Shown: positions 6,902 to 13,462 of the stretch, in pieces
Layout: every line of letters starts with the position of its first letter
Numbering within the stretch: position 1 is the stretch's first letter
Origin: Pseudomonadota bacterium
GTDB lineage: Bacteria > Pseudomonadota > Alphaproteobacteria > Rhizobiales > Xanthobacteraceae
Reading direction: 5' to 3'
DNA length: 15,323 nucleotides
Assembly (NCBI GenBank): GCA_023387695.1
Contig: JAEWHT010000307.1
Span: 1-15,323, forward strand
The notes under the pieces: generated by a model
Database searches by the model: none
What the model was told of the DNA's origin: nothing
What the model saw: only the letters and a program-made list of their open reading frames with translations
Made by a program: the position numbers and the translations under genes

Positions 6902-7330
6902 ATGCGCTTTCTGCTCCGCATCACATTCTGGCTCGGGCTGGTGCTGGTGCTCCTGCCGCGGGACAAGACACCCGAATCGGAGAAGCTGCCGAACATCGGC
7001 GCTGCCGACGCGGTGCAGGCTGCGACCGCGGCCGTCTCCGACATGACCCAATTCTGCAAACGCCAGCCGGCGGCTTGCGAGGTCGGCGGTCAGGCCGCGA
7101 CCATCATCGGCCAGCGGGCACAGGACGGCGCGCGCAAGATCTACCAGATCATCAACGACAAGAAAGAGCAGATCACCAACGAGAAGAATGACGGCAAGAA
7201 GGCGCCCGATCACACCGGCTCGATCACGGTCGCCGGTGAAGGCGATGCCGCCGCGACTGAGGCGCCGCGCGATACGCTGACCCAGGACGATCTCGCGCTT
7301 GAATGGCACGGCCCCGAAGCGGCGAATTAA
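6902..7330 (+). CDS. DUF5330 domain-containing protein
   Basis: I chose the ATG at 6902 (142 aa) because the protein then starts MRFLLRITFWLGLVLVLLP, a basic residue plus hydrophobic helix, and AGG lies about 11 nt upstream. An earlier in-frame start near 6839 would add an Arg-rich leader running through the GC hairpin. The helix (residues 4-19) is an uncleaved signal anchor or signal peptide, so most of the protein is periplasmic. A conserved-looking core follows: NIGAADAVQAATAAVSDMTQ, then FCKRQPAACEVGGQAAT with Cys52 and Cys59, then a helical Lys/Asp/Glu-rich tail. This pattern matches the small DUF5330 family of Hyphomicrobiales, whose function is unknown. The two cysteines could form a disulfide. 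Confidence 0.8.
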   Translation: MRFLLRITFWLGLVLVLLPRDKTPESEKLPNIGAADAVQAATAAVSDMTQFCKRQPAACEVGGQAATIIGQRAQDGARKIYQIINDKKEQITNEKNDGKKAPDHTGSITVAGEGDAAATEAPRDTLTQDDLALEWHGPEAAN

Positions 7331-7386
7331 GTACTAAGTCTCATTCGATCTAGCCATCGGCCTGAGAAGCGCAGTTGCACGCCATC

Positions 7387-7413
7387 AGGCGGGAAGCATA
7401 GACCCCCGCTTTT
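7387..7413 (+). terminator. Possible intrinsic terminator after the DUF5330 gene
   Basis: GCGGG (7389-7393) pairs with CCCGC (7405-7409), followed by TTTT (7410-7413). An 11-nt loop and a five-pair core, extended by a G-T and an A-T pair, make it modest. It lies 57 bp after the DUF5330 stop and ends 2 bp before the stop of the convergent gene. Confidence 0.4.
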
Positions 7414-7415
7414 CA

Positions 7416-7940
7416 TTATGCAGCTAATGCTTCAACGCGCCGCTTAAAGCGCTGCCATTGTTGGTGGCGGGCGTGATAGCCAGCGAGAACTCTATCACCC
7501 GCACCCGGCAATGTTTGATAACTGTTCACCATTTCTAGTTCGAGGCCCATGAATGTCTTTTGAACATTGTTGATCTTCGTGGGCTTTGCGTCGGGATTTG
7601 ATTTTCCAGGAACAGGGTTCACTATCGCGTTCTTCTCGCCAAGCAACCAAAAGTCAGTCCCTCCGGCGGCAAGCACAAGCTCTGGGCTAAAGATGCGAAC
7701 AATGAAAGGCGATATCTGTTGCGGCGTCGCCTTGGCGTTGTAAGCCCGAAACAATAATCTGTTTAACGCCAGCGGTCCGCCAGCATCCACAATGGATGTT
7801 ACGAGTACTAGCACCCATTCCTTCTCAAGCGGCTCCCATCCCCAACCAAGGAAGGCGGGCTCTAAGCCGAGCGAAACCAGTGCGTCCAAATATTCTTGGC
7901 CAGCGGTCAGATGTTCAGTTGGTACAGGTCGGCTATCCAC
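7416..7940 (-). CDS. Uncharacterised partner of the HEPN-domain gene
   Basis: This 174-aa frame begins at a GTG at 7940, overlapping the end of the HEPN gene by 34 nt. A TTG at 7889 (residue 18, before LDALVSLGLE) is another possible start. The N-terminal half is compact: LGWGWEPLEKEWVLVLVTSI, then DAGGPLALNRLLFRAYN, then ATPQQISPFIVRIFSPELVL. The middle is polar (NPVPGKSNPDAKPTKINN). The C-terminus is basic and aromatic (GYHARHQQWQRFKRRVEALA). No signal peptide is seen; the hydrophobic stretches look like buried strands. I do not recognise a family. Base composition is lower in GC than the neighbours (the row at 7561 is 47 percent by hand count), so this gene and the HEPN gene were probably acquired together. 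Confidence 0.65.
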   Translation of the reverse strand: MDSRPVPTEHLTAGQEYLDALVSLGLEPAFLGWGWEPLEKEWVLVLVTSIVDAGGPLALNRLLFRAYNAKATPQQISPFIVRIFSPELVLAAGGTDFWLLGEKNAIVNPVPGKSNPDAKPTKINNVQKTFMGLELEMVNSYQTLPGAGDRVLAGYHARHQQWQRFKRRVEALAA

Positions 7941-8350
7941 TCGATTACTCCGTCTGACCCGAACGCTGCTTCGCAGAGATTGCTCGCGAACTTTAGGGGT
8001 AGTTTTCCGACTGAATATCCGTGCTGTCTTCGCCAGTCTAACACCATTTTCAGCGAAGGAGCTACGGGATGGCTGTGATCGAACTTCGTGGGGTCTATGC
8101 CTAGCCTCTTAAATAAGCCCCGAAGATCATGCGTCCACAGCTCCGGCGCGATATCGGGCGCCGGCCAACCGTTAAGGCGCTCTTTAGTCATGATCGCCGC
8201 TTTAAGACAGCACTCGACAGAAAAGCCCGCATTCAGCCAGGCCATATCTGGCTGTCTAGCTATCCGAAGCGCCTGCGCGGCCTCGCGATACCGACGGCAT
8301 AGCTCGAGCCACTCCTGGGGCGTGTTTACTGGTGACGGCTGGATCGCCAA
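7907..8350 (-). CDS. HEPN-domain protein
   Basis: This 147-aa protein starts at TTG (8350), supported by GAGG 10 nt upstream. The core resembles HEPN-type four-helix proteins: an amphipathic first helix (WLELCRRYREAAQALRIA), a second helix with the typical FSVECCLKAAI (residues 43-53), then LWTHDLRGLFKRLGI (71-85) with the HDL motif, and a last helix ending GVIEWIADLYQL. I see no clear RX4-6H ribonuclease motif; the nearest is RRQH at 107-110. Some HEPN proteins are RNase toxins paired with an antitoxin such as MNT; others are non-catalytic. The downstream gene overlaps by 34 nt, as in a two-gene module, but it does not look like an MNT nucleotidyltransferase. Lower GC than the flanks suggests transfer. 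Confidence 0.7.
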   Translation of the reverse strand: MAIQPSPVNTPQEWLELCRRYREAAQALRIARQPDMAWLNAGFSVECCLKAAIMTKERLNGWPAPDIAPELWTHDLRGLFKRLGIDPTKFDHSHPVAPSLKMVLDWRRQHGYSVGKLPLKFASNLCEAAFGSDGVIEWIADLYQLNI

Positions 8351-8375
8351 GTTACGCAGACCTCACATCGGTCGG

Positions 8376-8390
8376 AAAAGGTACCCTTTT
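8376..8390. repeat. Small inverted repeat AAAAGG-TAC-CCTTTT
   Basis: Six-base arms with a 3-nt centre lie 25 bp upstream of the HEPN start. A T follows the right arm. It is too small to be a terminator with confidence and may be part of a promoter or operator. Confidence 0.3.
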
Positions 8391-8405
8391 TCAACGGGAG
8401 CGCCA

Positions 8406-8420
8406 ATTGAGATACTCAAT
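8406..8420. promoter_or_regulatory. Operator-like palindrome ATTGAG-ATA-CTCAAT
   Basis: This is a perfect 6-bp dyad with a 3-nt centre, in the divergent region between the HEPN gene (start 8350) and sufE (start 8493). Size and position fit a dimeric repressor site. Which gene it controls, and by what, cannot be told. Confidence 0.4.
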
Positions 8421-8492
8421 GTGGTCCAAATCCTATCGATTTCGACGGTCCCCGTCCCTATATTGGCGGAAAGCGGGAACCACGGGCCATCG

Positions 8493-8921
8493 ATGACTGC
8501 AATTGACGAGATCAGGGACAATTTCGAACTCCTCGACGACTGGGACGACCGCTACCGGTACGTCATCGAGCTCGGCCGCACCCTGGAACCGATGCCCGAG
8601 GAAGAGCATTCGACCGCGAACAAGGTGAATGGCTGCGTCAGCCAGGTCTGGCTCCAGAAGTGGGTCGAACGCGGCAATGGCGCGCCGATCCTGAGGTATC
8701 GTGGCGACAGCGATGCGCATATCGTGCGCGGGCTGGTCGCGATCGTGCTCGCGCTCTATTCCGGCCGCACGCCGCAGGAGATTCTCGATACCGATGCGAT
8801 CGCCGTGTTCAACGAATTCGGCTTTCGCGATCACCTGACGCCGCAACGCTCCAACGGCCTGCGCTCGATGGTCGAGCGCATCAAGACCGATGCGAAGGAA
8901 GCGCTCGCGGAAGCTTCTTAG
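8493..8921 (+). CDS. sufE: SufE family Fe-S cluster assembly protein
   Basis: This 142-aa protein starts at the ATG at 8493; the frame is open further upstream but the SufE domain begins here (MTAIDEIRDNFELLDDWDDR). SufE takes sulfur from the cysteine desulfurase SufS as a persulfide and passes it to the SufBCD scaffold in the cytoplasm. The acceptor cysteine is Cys48 in VNGCVSQVW, as in the family. Other family marks are the RYRYVIELGRTLEPMP block, VRGLVAIVLALYSGRTPQEI, and the C-terminal HLTPQRSNGLRSMVERI. The length is normal and nothing is missing. It is not next to other suf genes here, which is common for this stand-alone sufE in rhizobia-like genomes. It converges on the MucR-like gene with a palindromic repeat between. 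Confidence 0.95.
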   Translation: MTAIDEIRDNFELLDDWDDRYRYVIELGRTLEPMPEEEHSTANKVNGCVSQVWLQKWVERGNGAPILRYRGDSDAHIVRGLVAIVLALYSGRTPQEILDTDAIAVFNEFGFRDHLTPQRSNGLRSMVERIKTDAKEALAEAS

Positions 8922-8938
8922 CTCCTCATCACGAGCTG

Positions 8939-9059
8939 CCGTAGGGTGGATTAGCCGAAGGCGTAATCCACCAGTTCTTGCGTCCGCGTAGACAGAAGAG
9001 GTGGATTACGCCGAGCGGTCTGCGCTGCGCGCAGTCCGCAGGGCTAATCCACCCTACGG
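8939..9059. repeat. Palindromic REP-like element (GTAGGGTGGATTAGC type)
   Basis: CCGTAGGGTGGATTAGC (8939-8955) returns as its exact reverse complement at 9043-9059. Inside, GGTGGATTA at 8945-8953 pairs with TAATCCACC at 8964-8972 around a loop containing GCC-GAA-GGC. A second GGTGGATTA at 9000-9008 pairs with TAATCCACC at 9045-9053. The element is therefore two hairpins that can also fold into one long one. It sits between the ends of sufE and the MucR-like gene, a usual place for such repeats, and may act as a terminator or RNA stabiliser for both. It codes for nothing. I recall this sequence type as frequent in Bradyrhizobium. Confidence 0.85.
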
Positions 9060-9075
9060 GAGTGAGCGCCTCGCG

Positions 9076-9492
9076 CTACTTCCCCTTCTTCCGCTGCTGC
9101 TGGCCCAATCCCATCTTCTTCGCCAGTTGCGAGCGTGCCACTGCATAGTTTGGCGCGACCATGGGATAGTCGGCCGGCAGGCCCCATTTCTCGCGATATT
9201 GCTCGGGCGTCATGTTGTACTGGGTGCGCAGATGGCGCTTGAGCGACTTGAAGCGCTTGCCGTCTTCCAGACACACGAGATAGTCCGGCGCGATCGACTT
9301 TTTCAGCGAGACCGCGGGCTTTGCCGGCTCAAGCGGCGCCTCGACGCGGCCCGACGACACCCGCGTCAACGCACCATGCACCTGGCTGATCAGGTTCGGA
9401 ATCTCGCCGGCCGGCGTCGGGTTGTTGCTGAGATAGGCCGAGACGATGTTCGCCGTCAACTCGATGAAATTCTTGCCCGCGGCATCCGACAT
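9076..9492 (-). CDS. Ros/MucR family transcriptional regulator with altered zinc site
   Basis: This 138-aa protein starts at the ATG at 9492, with GAGAGG about 9 nt upstream. The N-terminal helical part (ELTANIVSAYLSNNP, residues 11-25) is the oligomerisation region of the family. The DNA-binding part begins at about 68: YLVCLEDGKRFKSLKRHLRT, then MTPEQYREKWGLPADYPMVA and a basic tail ending QQQRKKGK. These proteins bind AT-rich DNA and act as broad regulators and H-NS-like organisers of exopolysaccharide, motility and cell-cycle genes in rhizobia. The zinc ligands appear as Cys74, Asp77 and His87, but the usual His four residues later (HLxTH) is Gln91 here. The fold may use fewer ligands or no zinc. 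Such variants are known among rhizobial Ros paralogues. Confidence 0.9.
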   Translation of the reverse strand: MSDAAGKNFIELTANIVSAYLSNNPTPAGEIPNLISQVHGALTRVSSGRVEAPLEPAKPAVSLKKSIAPDYLVCLEDGKRFKSLKRHLRTQYNMTPEQYREKWGLPADYPMVAPNYAVARSQLAKKMGLGQQQRKKGK

Positions 9493-9607
9493 GGGCGCGA
9501 CCTCTCTCCAATCTGCTCCGTCGCGTTGCACGGGCGACGGCGAAGTATTCTCTCAACAATACGTTTGGCCGAAATACGACGACTAGTGAATATGGGTCGA
9601 ATACTGA

Positions 9608-9629
9608 TCTCGCGACAACAATCGCGAGA
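9608..9629. repeat. Perfect 8-bp inverted repeat TCTCGCGA / TCGCGAGA
   Basis: The arms at 9608-9615 and 9622-9629 enclose CAACAA. The repeat lies 24 bp after the stop of the proline-rich gene and 116 bp before the MucR-like start, both minus strand. No T-run follows on the minus strand, so it is either a factor-assisted terminator or an operator for the MucR-like gene. Confidence 0.5.
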
Positions 9630-9652
9630 CTTTACTTGAGCCCGGCGGGTGT

Positions 9653-10537
9653 TCAGCCGCCGCGCTGATCGAGATGGGAGCGCAGCTCGTCGATCGAGGC
9701 AAAGCGCATCATGCCCTCCGGCATCTGCGCCTCGATCGATCCATCGGAATAGAGCGAATAGGCCATGCCATCGACGATGCCGGATTTGAGCACCGTTACC
9801 GCCGGCTGCTCCGCCGCCGGCGGCTGGGGCGCAGGCACGGGTGCGGCAGGCGGCTGAGGCGTAGCAGGCTCGAAGGTTGATGCGGGACGCGGAGGCGGTG
9901 GCGGTGGTGGCGGCGATGGGCGACGCGCCGCGGGCGGCTCCAGCGGGCGCGTGCGGTCCGGCTTCGGCCAGGCATCGTCGAAGCTCGCGGCCGGCACCTC
10001 AGGTGCGGCAGCCTCCGCGGGCTCATTGTTTGGTTGCGGCTGCGCACCCTCGCCCGCCTTCGCCTCGGCGCGCTCGCGCTCCTTGCGCGAACTCGAGGCG
10101 AACATCAGGTTCCGTCGGCGCGGTGGTTCGGGCGCGGGAGGCGGCGGCGGAGGTGGCGCTGCTTCCGGCTCGGCCGGCGCCTCAACGCGCGGCTGCGCGG
10201 GCGGATCGCCTTGCCATGGCGGTGCAGCCGGCGACGGTTGAGGTTCGGCCCGCGCAGCCGGAGCAGGCGCGCCCGGCGCCGCAAGGCCCGGCGGCAGCAC
10301 CGGCCTAACCCGAACCTCCGATGGCGCAGCCGTCCCGGCCAGCCGCCGTGCGATGGCTTGCAGCTCAAGCAGCACGACGTAGAGGCCTATCAGTAACATA
10401 CCGGAGCAGACGCCAATCGTGCCGGAGATTATGAGGGTGCTGCCAAGGCTAAAATCCCTGATGGAATAGCCAAAAGCGACCGCAAGGAGGCCCGCCACCA
10501 CGGCGAAAATCCCTGCAATCAACAGTGCCACGCTCAT
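9653..10537 (-). CDS. Two-TM proline-rich protein with conserved C-terminal motif
   Basis: I chose the ATG at 10537 (294 aa); an upstream in-frame start at 10573 would add 12 residues before the first membrane helix. Residues 3-22 and about 33-58 are two membrane helices with a short loop. The rest is a long Pro/Ala-rich tail with runs of seven (128-134) and eight (209-216) prolines, interrupted by a basic patch RRRNLMFASSSRKERERAEA (139-158). A small C-terminal block (about 250-292) is not low complexity: GIVDGMAYSLYSDGSIEAQM and RFASIDELRSHLDQR. Two helices with a short N-terminus place the tail in the cytoplasm by the positive-inside rule. No enzyme motif is present. It may be a membrane scaffold, but I do not recognise a named family. 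Confidence 0.75.
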   Translation of the reverse strand: MSVALLIAGIFAVVAGLLAVAFGYSIRDFSLGSTLIISGTIGVCSGMLLIGLYVVLLELQAIARRLAGTAAPSEVRVRPVLPPGLAAPGAPAPAARAEPQPSPAAPPWQGDPPAQPRVEAPAEPEAAPPPPPPPAPEPPRRRNLMFASSSRKERERAEAKAGEGAQPQPNNEPAEAAAPEVPAASFDDAWPKPDRTRPLEPPAARRPSPPPPPPPPRPASTFEPATPQPPAAPVPAPQPPAAEQPAVTVLKSGIVDGMAYSLYSDGSIEAQMPEGMMRFASIDELRSHLDQRGG

Positions 10538-10850
10538 CACACACACCCCCGGCCGCGCATCCATGCGCGGCACCCGTTACGCCACGATACCGTCATACTG
10601 CGTTCCACGCCAACGACCAATTGCTGCCACCGTTCCTAAAGGGAAGGATATCAGGGACTTATTCACATTCCCTTCAGCAACGGTCCGCTAGCACTCATAG
10701 CCTGCCGCGTTTCTGGAATTTGCTGCGTCGCATCAGGAATTTAGCCATAATGCCCAATTACTTGGTAATGGAACTGCGCTATAGGGATTCCGGGGAACAG
10801 GCCTGCGCGCACCAGCGGGGCCACGAGGGGATTCTGGGTCACCAATAGCC
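10538..10850. other. Divergent region between the proline-rich and GT39-like genes
   Basis: This stretch of 313 bp holds no clear gene. Its right end contains a 32-codon frame (10750-10848) starting MPNYLVMEL that stops 2 bp before the glycosyltransferase ATG and could be a leader peptide. A near-palindrome CCAATTAC-TTG-GTAATGG lies at 10754-10771. Promoters for both neighbours must be here, but I cannot place -35 and -10 boxes with confidence. Positions 10640-10790 are the more AT-rich part. Confidence 0.5.
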
Positions 10851-12500
10851 ATGACATCCATCACGACTTCGGCGATCGACACGCCTCAAGGGCGCTCGAT
10901 TGAACGGACTTGCGACGATCTCGCCATGCTGGTGCTGGCTGTCGTCGCCGTCATCGCAGGCCTGACCTTCCGCGACTACGGGCTCGGCTGGGACGACTAC
11001 ACCCACGCCGAATATGCCGACCTGCTGCTGCGCATGTACGGCTCCGGCTTCAGGGACACCTCCGCGCTCTCCTTCGCCAACCTCTATATGTATGGCGGCG
11101 GCTTCGACATGGTCGCAGCACTGCTGCACAAGATTCTCCCGCTAGAGCTATTCGAGACGCGACGACTGGTCGGCGCGATCGTCGGCGTGATCGGACTTGC
11201 AGTGACGTGGCGGCTCGGCCGCCGCGTCGCCGGACCGCTTGCCGGTCTTGGCGCGCTGCTGCTGCTGGCGCTCTGCCCGATTTTCTACGGCCACATGTTC
11301 ATGAACCCGAAGGATGCGCCCTTCGCGGTGGCGATGATCATCCTGATGCTTGGCCTGGTGCGGCTCGCCGAGGAATATCCGCAGCCCTCGCCGCGCACGA
11401 TCCTGATCGTCGGCCTCGGCGCCGGTCTCTCGATCGGCTCGCGCATTCTCGGCGGCCTCGCGCTGGTCTATGCGATGATCGGCTTTGTGCCGCTGTTCCT
11501 GGAGGAACTGCGCACCGAAGGCGTCCGCGAGGCTACCAGGCGCTTCGCTCATGTCGTCTACGTGCTGCTGCCCGGCCTCGTGCTCGGTTACCTCGTGATG
11601 GGGCTGATCTGGCCGTGGTCGATCATGGAGCCCGGCAATCCCTTCGAGGCCCTGACTTATTTCTCGCACTTCTTCGAGAAGCCCTGGAAGGAAATGTTCG
11701 ACGGTGCGATCGTGTCCGTGCCCGACATGCCCTGGTCGTATCTGCCGACCCTGTTCGCGCTGCAGCTCCCCGAAGTGATGCTGGTGTTCATGGCCGGCGC
11801 CGTGTTCAGCACCTTCGCAATGCTGCCGCGCCGCGAGGTTCCGGCACGCCGCAAGACCATCATGCTGATGCTGACGCTCGCAGCGACCCTGCCGCTCGCG
11901 ATCGCGATGGTGAAACGTCCGGCGCTCTACAACGGCATTCGCCACTTCGTCTTCGTGATCCCGCCGATGGCGGTGCTTGGCGGTGTCGCCTTTGCCTGGG
12001 GCATGGAGCGCCTGCGCGCCAACCATCGCGCCTGGCAGCCGGCCATGCTTGCACTGTTCTGCTTCGGCCTGGCGTTGCCGCTCGCCGAGATGATCCGGTT
12101 GCATCCCTATCAATACACCCACTTCAACCACATCGCCGGCACCGTGCGCGCCGCCGACGACCGCTTCATGCTGGACTATTGGGGTCTCGCGCTGAAGCAG
12201 GCCTCCGACGAACTGCGCGAGCAGCTGGTCGAGCGCCAGGAAGTGCCGCCGCGCAATCGCAAATGGAAAGTCGCGGTGTGCGGTCCGCAGCGCCCGGCCC
12301 AGGTCGCGCTCGGCCCCGACTTCACCATCGGCTGGGATTCGAATGCCGCCGATTTCGCCATGACCCTCGGCGAGTTCTACTGCAAGGGTCTCACCGCGCC
12401 GGTGATGGTCGAGATCAAGCGCGACGATGTCGTGTTTGCCCGCGTCTACGATATCCGTGGGCGCAGCATTTCCAGCCTGCTGTCGATCCCGGCGCCGTAA
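10851..12500 (+). CDS. GT39-like membrane glycosyltransferase
   Basis: This 549-aa protein starts at an ATG; the ribosome site is poor. About ten hydrophobic segments fill residues 24-415, followed by a soluble C-terminal part (about 430-549). The first extramembrane loop has GLGWDDYTHAEY with Asp48/Asp49, the acidic motif of GT-C enzymes of the PMT/ArnT type, and a second loop has FMNPKDAPF with Asp155. Later blocks YNGIRHFVFVIPP (360-372), HPYQYTHFNHIAG (418-430) and LDYWGLALKQ (441-450) fit a bacterial GT39-like subgroup. Such enzymes move sugars from polyprenyl-phosphate donors to lipids, proteins or polysaccharides on the periplasmic side. The acceptor is unknown; no polysaccharide locus is adjacent. 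Confidence 0.85.
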   Translation: MTSITTSAIDTPQGRSIERTCDDLAMLVLAVVAVIAGLTFRDYGLGWDDYTHAEYADLLLRMYGSGFRDTSALSFANLYMYGGGFDMVAALLHKILPLELFETRRLVGAIVGVIGLAVTWRLGRRVAGPLAGLGALLLLALCPIFYGHMFMNPKDAPFAVAMIILMLGLVRLAEEYPQPSPRTILIVGLGAGLSIGSRILGGLALVYAMIGFVPLFLEELRTEGVREATRRFAHVVYVLLPGLVLGYLVMGLIWPWSIMEPGNPFEALTYFSHFFEKPWKEMFDGAIVSVPDMPWSYLPTLFALQLPEVMLVFMAGAVFSTFAMLPRREVPARRKTIMLMLTLAATLPLAIAMVKRPALYNGIRHFVFVIPPMAVLGGVAFAWGMERLRANHRAWQPAMLALFCFGLALPLAEMIRLHPYQYTHFNHIAGTVRAADDRFMLDYWGLALKQASDELREQLVERQEVPPRNRKWKVAVCGPQRPAQVALGPDFTIGWDSNAADFAMTLGEFYCKGLTAPVMVEIKRDDVVFARVYDIRGRSISSLLSIPAP

Positions 12501-12514
12501 AACGCCTCTTCAGA

Positions 12515-12536
12515 GTAGCCCGCGCATGCAGGCTAC
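12515..12536. repeat. Small hairpin after the GT39-like gene
   Basis: GTAGCC (12515-12520) pairs with GGCTAC (12531-12536) around a 10-nt loop. No T-run follows. It lies 14 bp after the stop, so it could protect the mRNA end; a terminator role is doubtful. Confidence 0.3.
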
Positions 12537-12626
12537 GCTGAACTGCCGCGCTTTGTCCGCCTTGCTGCCGGCCTCACCCGAGACTACGCTCCCTCCCCGC
12601 AACAACGAAGTTCGGAGAGATTTGCC

Positions 12627-13406
12627 ATGTCGCCAGCGGAAGCCCGCCTGAAGGAAGTGCCGTCAAACATGACGGAGGCCGAGTGGCAGCAACGGGTCGA
12701 TCTCGCCGCCTGCTATCGCCTCGTGTCGCTATACGGCTGGGACGATCTGGTCGACACCCACATCTCCGCGCGCGTGCCTGGCCCGGACCATCACTTCCTC
12801 ATCAACCCCTACGGCCTCATGTTCGACGAGATCACGGCCTCGAGCCTGGTCAAGGTCGACCTGTACGGCAACCAGCTCAGCGAGAGCGAGTACAGCATCA
12901 ACCCGGCCGGCTTCACCATCCATTCGGCGATCCATGAGGTGCGCGAGGACGCGATCTGCGTGCTGCATCTCCACACGCTGGACGGCACGGCGGTGTCGAG
13001 CAGCGTTGAAGGCCTGCTGCCGCTGAACCAGACCGCGCAGCTCGTCACCCACGACCTCGCCTATCACGACTATGAAGGCATCGCGCTCGATCACGACGAG
13101 CGGCCGCGGCTGCAGAAGGATCTCGGCGACCACAACCACATGCTCCTGCGCAACCACGGCACGCTGACGGTCGGCCGCTCGGTCGCCTCCGCCTTCGAGC
13201 GCATGTACCACCTCGAGCGCGCCTGCTCGATGCAGGTTCGCACCCGCGCGCTGGGTACGCCGGTTTATCCGGTCGAGGAGATCGCGATCGAGAAAAACAC
13301 CGAGCTGCTCGCCAACCGCGACCGCGCCGAGTTGCGCGCGACCAAGCTCGTCTGGCCGCCGTTGCTGCGCAAGCTCGACCGCGACCTTCCGGGCTACCGG
13401 TCTTGA
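12627..13406 (+). CDS. Class II aldolase/adducin family protein
   Basis: This 259-aa protein starts at an ATG with GGAGAG upstream. It is cytoplasmic and spans one class II aldolase/adducin head domain. LAACYRLVSLYGWDDLVDTH opens the fold (27-45), with INPYGLMFDEITASSLVKVD at 59-78. Zinc ligands are His114 and His116 in VLHLHT and His177 in LRNHGTL. In L-fuculose-phosphate aldolase a catalytic Glu stands about 20 residues before the HxH. The matching place here reads INPAGFTIHSAIH, with Gly95, as I recall for the adducin-like branch common in proteobacteria. Metal binding is therefore likely, but classical aldol cleavage is doubtful; the substrate is unknown. The gene stands alone, 126 bp after the glycosyltransferase, and ends before a strong terminator. 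Confidence 0.88.
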   Translation: MSPAEARLKEVPSNMTEAEWQQRVDLAACYRLVSLYGWDDLVDTHISARVPGPDHHFLINPYGLMFDEITASSLVKVDLYGNQLSESEYSINPAGFTIHSAIHEVREDAICVLHLHTLDGTAVSSSVEGLLPLNQTAQLVTHDLAYHDYEGIALDHDERPRLQKDLGDHNHMLLRNHGTLTVGRSVASAFERMYHLERACSMQVRTRALGTPVYPVEEIAIEKNTELLANRDRAELRATKLVWPPLLRKLDRDLPGYRS

Positions 13407-13462
13407 GATTTCGCGGATTTCGTGTAGGGTAAGCGCCAACACCCTCTGCACGTTTTGGAATG

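Noticed and set aside
7331..8492. Direct repeats or an integrase that would mark the HEPN pair as a mobile element
   Set aside because: Only a 6-base match (CATCGG) was seen near both ends, which is within chance; no recombinase frame is present.
8939..9059. CRISPR-like repeat reading of the palindromic region
   Set aside because: There are only two inverted hairpins and no series of direct repeats with regular spacers.
10780..10850. EcfG-type stress promoter suggested by two GGAAC motifs before the GT39-like gene
   Set aside because: No CGTT -10 element stands at the 16-17 base spacing from either GGAAC.
11148..12131. Minus-strand open frame of 327 codons within the GT39-like gene
   Set aside because: The translation is His/Gln/Glu/Arg-rich low-complexity text typical of the antisense of a hydrophobic membrane gene.
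10910..12541. Plus-strand open frame of 543 codons in another frame of the GT39-like gene
   Set aside because: Arg/Ala-rich shadow; the overlapping frame has membrane helices and GT-C motifs.
12427..12651. 74-codon frame across the end of the GT39-like gene and the next gene's start
   Set aside because: Overlaps real coding sequence at both ends and has no ribosome site or recognisable sequence.
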